Assembly: GCF_019186805.1 (NCBI RefSeq)
Contig: NZ_CP066783.1
Span: 2,369,501 to 2,433,500, forward strand
DNA: 64,000 bases
Direction: 5' to 3'
Source: Comamonas fluminis
Lineage (GTDB): Bacteria > Pseudomonadota > Gammaproteobacteria > Burkholderiales > Burkholderiaceae_C
Part shown: positions 53,978 through 61,514 of the stretch, in pieces
Numbering within the stretch: the first letter of the stretch is position 1
Layout: every line of letters starts with the position of its first letter
Program-made: the position numbers and the translations under genes
The notes under the pieces: generated by a model
Seen by the model: only the letters and a program-made list of their open reading frames with translations
Told to the model about the DNA's origin: nothing
Database searches by the model: none

Positions 53978-54619
53978 TCAAATAGCGGCCTGAATGGAAA
54001 ACTGGCTGCTGTTGCTTTGCGCATAGCTCAGCAGACGTTTCAAAGCCTTGTCATCAATCCCCAGACGCTGCAGCTCATCGAAGGTGGCACGCGCATAGTC
54101 AAACGTCGTGCCGTAAATACCCTGGGCCTCGGAAAAAATGCGCCGGTACTCGTCCGGCGCCAGCTCGCCGGTATGGTGCGGGCTCTGGCGCGAAAGCGTA
54201 AAAGCCAGCGCTTTCACAGTGCCCTGCGGCGTCTTGCAGGCCAGCCACTTGGGGTCATACACGGCATTGGGCATTTCGCGCTGCCACAGCTTGCGCATGA
54301 CTTCATCGCCCGCATTGCGCGGAATACGAAACACCATGCCCTGGCAACTGCCGCCAGAGAGCATGCCAAACACCAGCCCGGGAACCTGGGGCGTGCCACG
54401 GTTGATGGTGCTCCACATTTTGAGAGCACGGTGCCAGCCGTGGACATGGGCTGCGCGCCGCTCTGCAAAGTCAAAGTCAGGGCGCCAGATCAGTGAGCCA
54501 TAGCCAAACACCCACAAGTCTTCTTCGCCACCCCATTGCTGCAGAGCCTGTGCCAGCATGTGATCGGCATTGCGCGGGCAGTTCGTTGCATACGCATTCA
54601 ACAAAGAAAGAGTGGACAT
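53978..54619 (-). CDS. ChaC-like gamma-glutamylcyclotransferase
   Basis: The ATG at 54619 follows GGGAG and gives 213 residues. VFGYGSLIWRPDFDFAERR near residue 36 is the glycine-rich substrate loop of the ChaC family. A catalytic Glu is expected in the APDEYRRIF region near residue 160 or earlier. ChaC enzymes cut glutathione to 5-oxoproline and Cys-Gly. Cytoplasmic. Divergent from the OmpA-like gene. Confidence 0.92.
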   Translation of the reverse strand: MSTLSLLNAYATNCPRNADHMLAQALQQWGGEEDLWVFGYGSLIWRPDFDFAERRAAHVHGWHRALKMWSTINRGTPQVPGLVFGMLSGGSCQGMVFRIPRNAGDEVMRKLWQREMPNAVYDPKWLACKTPQGTVKALAFTLSRQSPHHTGELAPDEYRRIFSEAQGIYGTTFDYARATFDELQRLGIDDKALKRLLSYAQSNSSQFSIQAAI

Positions 54620-54909
54620 CAAAAACTCCCGTAACCGGCACCAGGCCTCAGCTCACTGCTATGTATAACGCCTGGCGGCGCCCTTGGTGCACAAGGCACG
54701 GGCAACAGGCATAAAAGCAACGCTTTTCCTTGTGCAGCAGGGCTCTTTGCCATGGTTTTGCGCATCGATGCATGCGCAGTCTCAGACGCTCAGTACCAAA
54801 CCTCTACAATGCGTGGTTTTGCCACCCTTGCTGCTGGAGCACCAGCCAAGAGGTGATGAAGACAGATTTCGCACTTCAACACTTATTTGCAGGAACGGAG
54901 AATTCATTC

Positions 54910-55434
54910 ATGTCTTTCAACAGCTCTGACGACGACAGCCAAGAACGCTTTGCACTGGGCTTTCTGTTTGCTCTGATTGCACTGGTCGTGTCCACCGTGG
55001 TTGGCACCGTCGTTTACAAGCGCGGCATTTCGCACGCTCCCAAGGCCGCCGTAACAGCGCCCGCCAGCAACGCCACCAATGTGCCCGTCGTGATTCAGGA
55101 AGACGTGGCCAGCGTGGTCGTGGAAAACGGCGTGGTCAAGTTCTTCTTTGCCTCCGGCAAGGCAGACGTGGCAGAAGGCGGTAACGCAGCGCTGGCCGAC
55201 GTGGTCAAGGGCGTGCAAGATGGCAAGCGCGCTGTGATCTCCGGCTTCCATGACGCCACCGGTAGCCTGGAACAAAACATGGAACTGGCCAAGAACCGCG
55301 CACAAGCGGTGCAAGCGGCTCTGATCGCTCTGGGCGTTGCAGAAGACAAGGTCGAGCTGAAGAAGCCCGAACAAATGCAAGCTGACGGCAGCAATGCTCA
55401 AGCGCGTCGCGTGGAAGTGATTCTGGTCGACTAA
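54910..55434 (+). CDS. OmpA-family protein with N-terminal membrane anchor
   Basis: The ATG at 54910 follows GGAG and gives 174 residues. Residues 14-35 form one membrane helix (LGFLFALIALVVSTVVGTVVY). After an alanine-rich linker comes an OmpA_C-type domain: VVKFFFASGKADVAEGG near residue 77, AVISGFHDATGSLEQNMELAKNRAQAV near 112, and VEVILVD at the end. The domain binds peptidoglycan. Some key residues differ from the consensus (HDATG in place of HTD), so binding may be altered. Confidence 0.88.
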   Translation: MSFNSSDDDSQERFALGFLFALIALVVSTVVGTVVYKRGISHAPKAAVTAPASNATNVPVVIQEDVASVVVENGVVKFFFASGKADVAEGGNAALADVVKGVQDGKRAVISGFHDATGSLEQNMELAKNRAQAVQAALIALGVAEDKVELKKPEQMQADGSNAQARRVEVILVD

Positions 55435-55451
55435 GACAAGATTCCCGCCTC

Positions 55452-55491
55452 AAAAAAGCCCGATACGGTAAGAGCCGTATCGGGCTTTTTT
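55452..55491. terminator. Bidirectional rho-independent terminator
   Basis: AAAAAAGCCCGATACGG and CCGTATCGGGCTTTTTT form a perfect 17-bp stem with a 6-base loop. Runs of A and T flank both sides, so it can stop transcripts of the OmpA-like gene and of the convergent NTF2-like gene. Confidence 0.93.
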
Positions 55492-55535
55492 GCTATTGAA
55501 TTAATAGCGAATCACGCAATATTCACGGCGGCTAA

Positions 55536-56066
55536 TCAGCTATTTTCTATAAAACCCGCCGCAGGAGGCTGGCCCAGAGCAAGCACTTTCTCCGATCCAT
55601 CTTCGGCCACCTGACGCATCACAAAAGAGTTCCGCTGAAACCGCATGCTCTTGACCTGCCAGCGCCCCGCAATGCGCACGCATTCGTCGGTGTACTGGCC
55701 CGAGAGATTGACGATGGTGCGCTCTTTCACGTTGACCTGGCAAAAATCCAGATCCCACAGCACGATGGCACTGTCAGCGTCCGTAAACAGTATCTGGGGG
55801 TTGTGCGCGTGGTGCCTGTCCTGAATCGATGGATTCTCAACCGCCAGACGCGTAAAAGTCTCCACCCATCCGTCTCTTCCGATGATGGGGGGGAAGCCAT
55901 CGGCTTCAATGACAGCCCCATGCTCCACAAAGCATTCCCGTACAAGCTCCGGCTGCTTCTGATCGCAGGCGCGAAGGTATTGCGCCTTCAAAGCCTGCAG
56001 GGCCTGCATATCTTCCAGTTTTTGCAGGCGCTGCAACACGTCCGTCATTGCCGCTGATTCGCTCAT
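55536..56066 (-). CDS. SnoaL/NTF2-like family protein
   Basis: The ATG at 56066 is one of two adjacent ATGs after AAGGAGACGA and gives 176 residues. The NTF2 fold is seen as YLRACDQKQPELVRECFVEHGAVI near residue 30 and SAIVLWDLDFCQVNVKERTIVNLSGQYTD near 110. Such proteins are cone-shaped pockets that may be isomerases, dehydratases or ligand-binding proteins. No catalytic pair can be named with confidence. Confidence 0.82.
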   Translation of the reverse strand: MSESAAMTDVLQRLQKLEDMQALQALKAQYLRACDQKQPELVRECFVEHGAVIEADGFPPIIGRDGWVETFTRLAVENPSIQDRHHAHNPQILFTDADSAIVLWDLDFCQVNVKERTIVNLSGQYTDECVRIAGRWQVKSMRFQRNSFVMRQVAEDGSEKVLALGQPPAAGFIENS

Positions 56067-56157
56067 CATTCGTCTCCTTGGTTTGTCTGCCTGAGATTCT
56101 GAAAACAGCATCAGCGAACGAAACCCGCATTTGGACGATAGACAGAGACTGCACAAA

Positions 56158-56183
56158 GCAAAAAGCGGTGCCAGGCACCGCTT
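56158..56183 (-). terminator. Rho-independent terminator of gloA
   Basis: On the minus strand, AAGCGGTG and CACCGCTT form an 8-bp or longer stem around CCTGG, followed by TTTT. It lies 27 bases past the gloA stop. Confidence 0.75.
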
Positions 56184-56209
56184 CTATGAAAATCGACAAG
56201 GCGAAGCGA

Positions 56210-56626
56210 TTAACGCAGGCCAGTGCCTGCGCCCAGATCATCCTTGCGCTCGATCAGCTCTATTTTGTAACCATCGGGGTCCGTCACAAAGGCAATGACC
56301 GTGCTGCCACCGGCCACGGGACCAGCTTCGCGGGTCACATTGCCGCCTGCAGCTTTGATCTTTTCGCAAGCGGCATAGGCATCAGGTACGCCAAGAGCAA
56401 TATGACCGTAAGCAGTGCCCAGCTCGTAGCTTTCCGTGCCCCAGTTATAGGTCAGCTCAATCTCTGCCTGACCGGGGTTGCCGCCTTCGAAGCCCAGAAA
56501 CGCCAGCGAATACTTGTATTCGGTGTTCTCGGACGTACGCAGCAGTTGCATGCCGATGACATGGGTATAGAAATCAATAGAGCGCTGGAGATTGCCAACG
56601 CGCAGCATCGTGTGGAGGAATCGCAT
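56210..56626 (-). CDS. gloA: Lactoylglutathione lyase (glyoxalase I)
   Basis: A 138-residue protein with the GloA signature [20 protein letters not shown]. The metal ligands His5, Glu in EIELTYN near residue 56, His in YGHIALGV near 75 and Glu in YKIELIE near 122 are all in place. It converts the methylglyoxal-glutathione hemithioacetal to S-lactoylglutathione in the cytoplasm. Length and spacing match the Ni-dependent bacterial type. Confidence 0.95.
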   Translation of the reverse strand: MRFLHTMLRVGNLQRSIDFYTHVIGMQLLRTSENTEYKYSLAFLGFEGGNPGQAEIELTYNWGTESYELGTAYGHIALGVPDAYAACEKIKAAGGNVTREAGPVAGGSTVIAFVTDPDGYKIELIERKDDLGAGTGLR

Positions 56627-56722
56627 CCGCCAATTGTGCCAGCAAGGTGCAAGAGCCGAGTGAGTAGGGCGTTGCCACCCTGATGTGATGCAGCGCGGCT
56701 AAGATGCCGCAAAGAGGGAAAA

Positions 56723-57466
56723 ATGCGTATGGGACAGGCGGATCGTGACTATTGGCATAGAGACAGGCCGTTTACCCAGGCGCGCCACGAAACCAGCTTT
56801 CTGACCAAACTTCTCATCACGCTGGCAGTGCTGCTGATTTGCGCCGTGGCGTATCGCTATCAGGCAGAGATCAAACTCTGGGTTCAAAAGTCAGCGGAAA
56901 GACCGGCTCCGCGCGCGCAAGCACCTGTGTTGCCTGCCCCTGCAGTGGTTCCTGCACCAGTACCTGCTGTCCCGCAAAATCCACGCCCCGAGACATCCGG
57001 GCAAATCTACCGCTGTGGAAACACCTACAGCCATGAGCCCTGTGACAACGCCCGTCAAATTTCGGTGCCCACCAGCGCATCACGAGACATGTCCGCCACC
57101 CAGGAAATCTATCTGTGCAAGGACATCTATGACCGGCTGACATGGGAGAGCACTCCATGCTCCGCCAACGGCAGATTCATGGACCGAATCGCCCGTGTTC
57201 CCGCGAATATTCCCTGGGAAGAACAAGTCGCGATTGCCCGCCAGCAAAGAGACCGCGCCCATGCCATTGCTGCTGAGCAAGTCGTCGCTGTTGCATCCAG
57301 ACCATCATCAGCGCCCAGAGCCAATGCAGGCGAATGTCAGGCGCTGGACGAACGCGTCAACTGGCTCGACTCTTTGGGCCGCATAGGTGGCGGCGGCTAC
57401 ACCATGGACTGGATTCGCGAACAGCGCCGCCAGGCGCGCGATCGGCAATTTCGAATTGGGTGTTAG
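56723..57466 (+). CDS. Hypothetical membrane-anchored protein with Cys motifs
   Basis: A 247-residue protein of no family I recognise with confidence. One membrane helix (LLITLAVLLICAVAYRY, residues about 30-46) follows a basic N-terminus, so most of the chain is probably periplasmic. A proline/alanine-rich linker (PAPAVVPAPVPAVPQ) leads to a Cys-rich part with IYRCGNTYSHEPCDNA and EIYLCKDIY...STPCSANG, which looks like two related CxC units. The DUF4124-type repeat is a possible comparison. It is the last chromosomal gene before the prophage. Confidence 0.6.
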   Translation: MRMGQADRDYWHRDRPFTQARHETSFLTKLLITLAVLLICAVAYRYQAEIKLWVQKSAERPAPRAQAPVLPAPAVVPAPVPAVPQNPRPETSGQIYRCGNTYSHEPCDNARQISVPTSASRDMSATQEIYLCKDIYDRLTWESTPCSANGRFMDRIARVPANIPWEEQVAIARQQRDRAHAIAAEQVVAVASRPSSAPRANAGECQALDERVNWLDSLGRIGGGGYTMDWIREQRRQARDRQFRIGC

Positions 57467-57585
57467 ACCGCATTGGTTTCGATACAGAGAAGATGCTGAG
57501 CCTTGTATGCAGAGGGCGTGAGAGAAGTAGCTCAGCCTCAGAGCAGCGCCGGCGCGACCAGATCCACCAAGCTTGGCAATTTGAT

Positions 57586-57613
57586 ATTTAACATAAGATA
57601 CATTCACCGGCCG
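57586..57613. other. dif-like attachment site, left prophage boundary
   Basis: Read on the minus strand, TTATGTTAAAT (57596-57586) matches the XerD-binding half of bacterial dif exactly, with central bases TGTATC next to it, near the usual TGTATA. The other half is degenerate. Inovirus prophages integrate at dif using host XerC/XerD, and prophage genes begin here. The right attachment site lies beyond the window. Confidence 0.7.
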
Positions 57614-57935
57614 CTTGAGCTGTGTTTACTACAGAAGCAGTAGCAGCACCGCTAGCACCCATAAGCGTTCCGGCCAGAGCAGTGCCGGTTAGAAACTTGC
57701 GCACCATGCGCGATTTGCACGCACTGTCGCGCTCTCCTTCGAGGGCCGCGATCACAAGCCACTTCTGCGCGTCCTCACCCATCTCTTCAGCCAGAGCACC
57801 AGCAATCGACGGGCTCAGGTGTCCACGCACCTTTGCTGTCGCCAGCGTTGTGCGTGCCAGGTTGAGTTTCTGCGTCCAGTAGGGCGCAGGCTGTTGGGAT
57901 AAAGCTTTTTCCAGCAGGTCTAGCGTCGTTTGCAT
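57588..57935 (-). CDS. DUF3693-like phage regulator
   Basis: A 115-residue protein read leftward; AGGAG precedes the ATG by 5 bases. QTTLDLLEKALSQQPAPYW at the start and GHLSPSIAGALAEEMGEDAQKWLVIAALEGERD in the middle resemble the DUF3693 group found at the edges of filamentous prophages. A hydrophobic Gly/Ala stretch near residue 90 and CILC at the end are odd for a DNA-binding protein. Its stop codon lies inside the dif-like site. Position opposite the replication genes, with three palindromes between, fits a repressor. Confidence 0.7.
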   Translation of the reverse strand: MQTTLDLLEKALSQQPAPYWTQKLNLARTTLATAKVRGHLSPSIAGALAEEMGEDAQKWLVIAALEGERDSACKSRMVRKFLTGTALAGTLMGASGAATASVVNTAQAAGECILC

Positions 57936-57955
57936 GTGGGCTCCTGTTGCTTTCT

Positions 57956-58046
57956 TGACTACAACGTGCAGTCATTATGCGAAAAGTGTTGACTGCAATG
58001 TGCAGTCATGGATATGGTTGCGCCGAGTGACTGCATATTGCAGTCA
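57956..58046. promoter_or_regulatory. Three 19-bp palindromic operators
   Basis: Sites are TGACTACAACGTGCAGTCA at 57956-57974, TGACTGCAATGTGCAGTCA at 57990-58008 and TGACTGCATATTGCAGTCA at 58028-58046. Centres are 34 and 38 bases apart. A rightward promoter fits TTGACT at 57989-57994 and TATGGT at 58013-58018 with an 18-bp spacer, so site 2 covers the -35 box and site 3 lies downstream of the -10. This is the layout of a repressor-controlled phage switch. Confidence 0.85.
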
Positions 58047-58063
58047 TAACAGGAGCCGCCAGC

Positions 58064-58528
58064 ATGTCTATCACCTCTCACACTCCCCTGATAAGTCCTC
58101 TACCTGGTCAAGAAGACCAGAGCGCTCGCCTGGCGGCTTCCGCCGAGGTCGGCCAGGTGGAGGGCACCATTTATTGGTACCGCAACGAGTACAAGACCAG
58201 CACGGGTATTTGGCTGGTTTCAGGTTTTTGCAAGATGCCTCGCTGCTTTCCAGCTTCCGGATTCGACGCGATCGAGTGGCGCTCTGTTCCTTGTATTGGG
58301 TTTGATATGGGCAGAGGGCAGAGCGCCATGAGCAGTACTCTGACCCTCGAACAGTTTCAGCGATGGCTGGAAACATGCGCGCATGAGGCGTTTCACGCTA
58401 TTGAAAACCCGCCCGAATGTTCAGCAACAGATCTCGCACTGCACCGTGAAGGTTGTGAGATCGTAATTGGTCAATGCGCTATTGCGACGCGGGCTCTCAT
58501 GTCGTTCAAGCTGGAGCGGGGCGCATGA
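58064..58528 (+). CDS. Hypothetical prophage protein
   Basis: The first rightward phage gene. AGGAG lies 8 bases ahead of the ATG and the product is 154 residues. No family recognised. It has YWYRNEYKTSTGIWLVSGFCKMPRC near residue 42 and a cysteine-histidine segment WLETCAHEAFHAIENPPECSATDL near residue 105, and no membrane helix. Its stop overlaps the next start (ATGA). Position suggests an early regulatory role. Confidence 0.75.
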   Translation: MSITSHTPLISPLPGQEDQSARLAASAEVGQVEGTIYWYRNEYKTSTGIWLVSGFCKMPRCFPASGFDAIEWRSVPCIGFDMGRGQSAMSSTLTLEQFQRWLETCAHEAFHAIENPPECSATDLALHREGCEIVIGQCAIATRALMSFKLERGA

Positions 58529-58686
58529 GCAAGTTGGCCTTCCCGTTATCGCTCGTATCCATCGCGTTGTCACTGTTCGCACTGCTCGTGAGCTGGTTTG
58601 ACGACCGGGTCATCGACATGTGCACCCGTGCAGAGCACACGATGCCTAGCAAGACCATGCTTCTTTTGATGGCGGCGGGCGCATGA
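58525..58686 (+). CDS. Small prophage membrane protein
   Basis: A 53-residue product from ATG 58525, which overlaps the stop of the previous gene as ATGA. It opens with one membrane helix (FPLSLVSIALSLFALLVSWF), then a short charged region and a second weak hydrophobic end (KTMLLLMAAGA). It in turn overlaps the next gene by four bases. The tight overlaps support real translation. Confidence 0.7.
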   Translation: MSKLAFPLSLVSIALSLFALLVSWFDDRVIDMCTRAEHTMPSKTMLLLMAAGA

Positions 58687-59009
58687 GCACCAGCTTTTCC
58701 GCACAGCGCCTCAACGCTGCACATGACCAGGTCACGGCCATGATGCGCCGTCCAAACCGTATCGACGATTTGCGCCTCTATGAGCTCTCCAGCCGCATCA
58801 GCGTGGAGGGCCATTTGATTTTGGCTACTAGCACGCTAGACCTCGATTTCTTGGCCTTCTTGGGCCGGGAAAAAGCCGCTGGCCGCACGTACTCGTCGCA
58901 GGCTCTCGCAAAGCAGGTTTTTTCTCAGGCGGGCGTGGTAGCACCGCCTGAGAGTCCTACCGATAGGATTTCGCCAGTTTTGGGGAAGGGGTCACAAAAT
59001 GGCCTATGA
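58683..59009 (+). CDS. Hypothetical prophage protein
   Basis: A 108-residue soluble protein starting inside the stop of the previous gene. No family recognised. RIDDLRLYELSSRISVEGHLILA near residue 25 is predicted helical. The last 11 bases overlap the replication gene. Location directly ahead of the initiator suggests a role in replication control. Confidence 0.7.
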   Translation: MSTSFSAQRLNAAHDQVTAMMRRPNRIDDLRLYELSSRISVEGHLILATSTLDLDFLAFLGREKAAGRTYSSQALAKQVFSQAGVVAPPESPTDRISPVLGKGSQNGL

Positions 59010-60186
59010 CACCCTCAAGCTGAAAAGCCCTTCCATGGACGAATCCTTCGTCCGCGCCATTGAGCAGCAGTGCGTTTTGCGCTCTGGAATCGACCTGGCT
59101 ACGGGCGCGATGCTGTACGAGTTGCACACGGGGGAATTGCTGGGTTCCTGGGATTCGCGGATCAGTGTGCGCCCCATGTATGAGGATTGGGTCACGGACA
59201 AGAACGGCCGTCCGCGTCTGGCGCCCTGCGAGCCTTACATCCTGGTTGAAGGCTCAGTGCACAAAGCCATGATGGGTCACAACGTATACGGCGGGCCGCG
59301 TGACTTCAAGAAGGCTTGCTCGTTCTTCGTCGCCCTGGTCGAAAAGCTGCTGGGCGTGGATCTGCCGCCCTCGGGCAACTGGACAGTGCACCGCGTGGAC
59401 GTGGCCCATGTCTTCGCGCTGACGAAACCGGCCTGCAAGGAATTCTTCGACAGCATCCAGCTGCGCAACTTCCCGCGCCGCCAGAAGAAGGCAGCCAAGT
59501 ACGACATGGCCGTGTACTTCCCGGGCAAGACCACGACCGTCAAGTTCTATCACAAGGGTTCTGAGTTCGGCCTGCATGACAAGGCGCGGCTGCGCAACTA
59601 CTTCCGCCAGGCCTACGCGCTGATGTACGGAAAGAAAGACCTGCGCAACTTTGAACGGGCAGAAAACAAGCTCAAGGCATTGCAACGCCTGGCCGACAGC
59701 CGCTTGCGGGTTGAGGTCGAAGTGCACTCCGACAAATTCCAGTACGACTTTGGGCGTAACCCGCTAGTGAGCGAGGTGGACGACGCCTACCTGGAAACGA
59801 TTCACGACAAAGAAGTAGAGCGCCTGCTGCGCGAAGGAAAGCAGTCCATGGAAACAGTACGCACGACCCAGGCAGTGATGACGCGTTTGGAAAACGTATA
59901 TGGCAGCACCAGAGGTTTGCAGCTCTATGGCTTCTGGTCTGCCATGTGCACGCAAAACGAAAACGTCATGCGAAATAAATTCACGCGCTCAACGTTTTTC
60001 CGCAATCGAAAACAACTTGAGGACGCCGGGGTTTCCTGGCGCTGTTCTGACATCCATGTCACTGCGAATGACAGCCTCATTCATGACTTCACGCCGCAAC
60101 GCGTGGACAGGCGTTTCTGCAATGCCCCGGCCAGAAACCGCCCTGAACTCAACTACAGCCGGGACGAACTGCGCTTAGCCGCTTGA
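58999..60186 (+). CDS. Phage replication initiation protein (gene II/X type)
   Basis: The product is 395 residues. It resembles the phage/plasmid replication protein family related to gpII of filamentous phages, with NWTVHRVDVAHVF near residue 130, KYDMAVYFPGKTTTVKFYHKG near 166 and a basic C-terminus. It should nick the double-stranded form to start rolling-circle replication. GAAGGGG precedes the start. The next gene is 13 bases away. Confidence 0.88.
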   Translation: MAYDTLKLKSPSMDESFVRAIEQQCVLRSGIDLATGAMLYELHTGELLGSWDSRISVRPMYEDWVTDKNGRPRLAPCEPYILVEGSVHKAMMGHNVYGGPRDFKKACSFFVALVEKLLGVDLPPSGNWTVHRVDVAHVFALTKPACKEFFDSIQLRNFPRRQKKAAKYDMAVYFPGKTTTVKFYHKGSEFGLHDKARLRNYFRQAYALMYGKKDLRNFERAENKLKALQRLADSRLRVEVEVHSDKFQYDFGRNPLVSEVDDAYLETIHDKEVERLLREGKQSMETVRTTQAVMTRLENVYGSTRGLQLYGFWSAMCTQNENVMRNKFTRSTFFRNRKQLEDAGVSWRCSDIHVTANDSLIHDFTPQRVDRRFCNAPARNRPELNYSRDELRLAA

Positions 60187-60199
60187 TGGAGAAAAGACG

Positions 60200-60532
60200 A
60201 TGAGTGATACAGCAACTGCTACAGCAGCCCCCAAGGCTGGCCGCCAGCTGGGTTTCAACCAGGTGATGGTCAAGGGTCGCATTGAAGAGTCGCGCCGCCA
60301 CGAGAACACCACCTATACGCGTGTTCTGTGCCCCGCTGCTGATGAGTACAGCCGCCCCCAGACCCTTGAGATTCGCAGCAAGGCGCGTATCGGCCAAAAG
60401 GGTGACACCGTGCAGCAGCTGTGCTACCTGGGCGGCTTCACGCGCAAGGCGTTTACCGCCACGGATCGCAGCACCGGCGAGCAAACAAAGGTCACGCCGG
60501 TGGACATGACTTTGGACGCCATCGAAGACTGA
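60200..60532 (+). CDS. Phage single-stranded DNA-binding protein (gpV-like)
   Basis: A 110-residue small basic protein directly after the initiator, as in other filamentous phages. GFNQVMVKGRIEESRRHENTTYTRVLCPAADEYSRPQTLEIRSKARIG covers the beta-rich DNA-binding core. It should coat single-stranded progeny DNA and switch from replication to packaging. A GGAG site is eight bases ahead of the ATG. Confidence 0.85.
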   Translation: MSDTATATAAPKAGRQLGFNQVMVKGRIEESRRHENTTYTRVLCPAADEYSRPQTLEIRSKARIGQKGDTVQQLCYLGGFTRKAFTATDRSTGEQTKVTPVDMTLDAIED

Positions 60533-60539
60533 TTCAGCC

Positions 60540-60830
60540 ATGACAGCAGAGCAGTACATCGCCTTCATTTTCTCCATCGGCGCAATTGGCGGCGTGACTG
60601 GCTTTGCTGTGTGGCGAATTGTCGAAGCGCTGTTTGAGCTGCACTGGCTGCGGGATTCGGCCCAGCGCGAACAGTCGCAGGCCGAGTGCGTGGCCCTCGC
60701 GGTCGCTAGCGTGCCTGCTGCCCAGCGTGCCGCCGCGCACTGCGCATTGCAGCGCCTCTCCACTGCTCCCGGCCCTGCACGCGGCGAGCGGGCTGGGCCG
60801 GGGGTGGGGGAGAGGCAGGGCGCCGCATGA
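60540..60830 (+). CDS. Small prophage membrane protein
   Basis: A 96-residue product with one N-terminal membrane helix (YIAFIFSIGAIGGVTGFAVWRIV) and a charged helix after it (RDSAQREQSQAECVALAVASV). The C-terminus is Pro/Gly/Arg-rich. Its end overlaps the next ATG. No family recognised. Confidence 0.65.
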   Translation: MTAEQYIAFIFSIGAIGGVTGFAVWRIVEALFELHWLRDSAQREQSQAECVALAVASVPAAQRAAAHCALQRLSTAPGPARGERAGPGVGERQGAA

Positions 60831-60952
60831 GAGCCGTTTATTGGGTGATCGCCTTCGCTTTGCTTCTCGCGTGTGCCTCTGCATCTATGGCTCTTGAGGC
60901 TGATGGCCGCTGGTACGAATTCCGAGTGAGGTGGGTTCATGGACTGGAATAA
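60827..60952 (+). CDS. 41-residue exported prophage peptide
   Basis: A small gene of 41 codons; its ATG overlaps the preceding TGA. It begins with a signal-like hydrophobic run (VYWVIAFALLLACASASMALEA), giving a mature part of about 20 residues (DGRWYEFRVRWVHGLE). In filamentous phages this position holds minor coat or assembly proteins. It overlaps the next gene by 14 bases. Confidence 0.6.
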   Translation: MRAVYWVIAFALLLACASASMALEADGRWYEFRVRWVHGLE

Positions 60953-61037
60953 CTCGTCGCACGTACTCCAGGTGCTTGTCGTCATCGCAGTGGTGCTGGT
61001 GTTCCTCCACGGCTTCAACTCGGGGAACAAGCTGTGA
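60939..61037 (+). CDS. 32-residue minor coat-like protein
   Basis: The ATG at 60939 lies inside the previous gene. The 32-residue product has one membrane helix (VLQVLVVIAVVLVFLHGF) with polar ends, the size and layout of pVII/pIX-type tip proteins of filamentous phages. Its stop overlaps the next GTG start by four bases. Function inferred from size and position. Confidence 0.6.
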   Translation: MDWNNSSHVLQVLVVIAVVLVFLHGFNSGNKL

Positions 61038-61147
61038 CTGCTGAACAGATTGGGTATGTCATCGCAGCCTGCCTCGGTGTGTGGGTGTCGGGCTATGGAG
61101 TAGGCCAGGCGGTTGCCTGGGTTCGCAGGCTCCGCGACGTTGTTTAG
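61034..61147 (+). CDS. 37-residue minor coat-like protein
   Basis: A GTG start overlapping the previous stop gives 37 residues. A membrane helix (IGYVIAACLGVWVSGYGVG) is followed by a basic tail (AWVRRLRDVV), resembling pIX/pVII-type proteins of related phages. With the 32-residue gene it probably forms the leading tip of the virion. Confidence 0.6.
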   Translation: MTAEQIGYVIAACLGVWVSGYGVGQAVAWVRRLRDVV

Positions 61148-61208
61148 GTTTCGCGCATATCGCGCAACGCACGGGCGTTTTCCCGTTGATGAAGTGAAAG
61201 GGTTCGTT

Positions 61209-61454
61209 ATGAACAAGCTCCAAAACCTGCGCCGCCTGGCGCGTGATAACGCAGCACGCATGGGCGTTGCTGTTCTGGCTCTGCCCCTGTCTATGGCTGC
61301 TCGTGCGCAGGCAGTAGATCCGTTTGACAAGGCAGTTACGGAAGTGACCGCCAAGGTCGCAACCTATGGCGCCGCACTGGTGGGCGTTGCCGCTGCTGCC
61401 GTGGTCTTCATGGTTGCTATCAAGTACGTGAAGAAGATTCCTCGCGCCTCTTAA
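61209..61454 (+). CDS. Major coat protein precursor (pVIII-like)
   Basis: The ATG at 61209 gives 81 residues. A long basic signal peptide (residues 1-33, ending MAARA) is followed by a mature protein of 46-48 residues. That part is acidic first (AVDPFDKAVTEV), then hydrophobic (AALVGVAAAAVVFMVAI) and ends in lysines (KYVKKIPRAS), the classic order of pVIII. Thousands of copies would form the filament. A terminator-like hairpin follows the gene. Confidence 0.92.
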   Translation: MNKLQNLRRLARDNAARMGVAVLALPLSMAARAQAVDPFDKAVTEVTAKVATYGAALVGVAAAAVVFMVAIKYVKKIPRAS

Positions 61455-61481
61455 TCGAGCGCTGGGAGGCTTTTTCCCATT

Positions 61482-61500
61482 GGGCTGCGTGCAGCCCTTT
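61482..61500 (+). terminator. Central terminator after the coat gene
   Basis: GGGCTG and CAGCCC form a 6-bp stem around CGTG, followed by TTT. It lies 27 bases past the coat gene. Filamentous phages place such a terminator here to keep coat protein expression higher than the downstream genes. Confidence 0.65.
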
Positions 61501-61514
61501 GGAAAGGGGCCACT

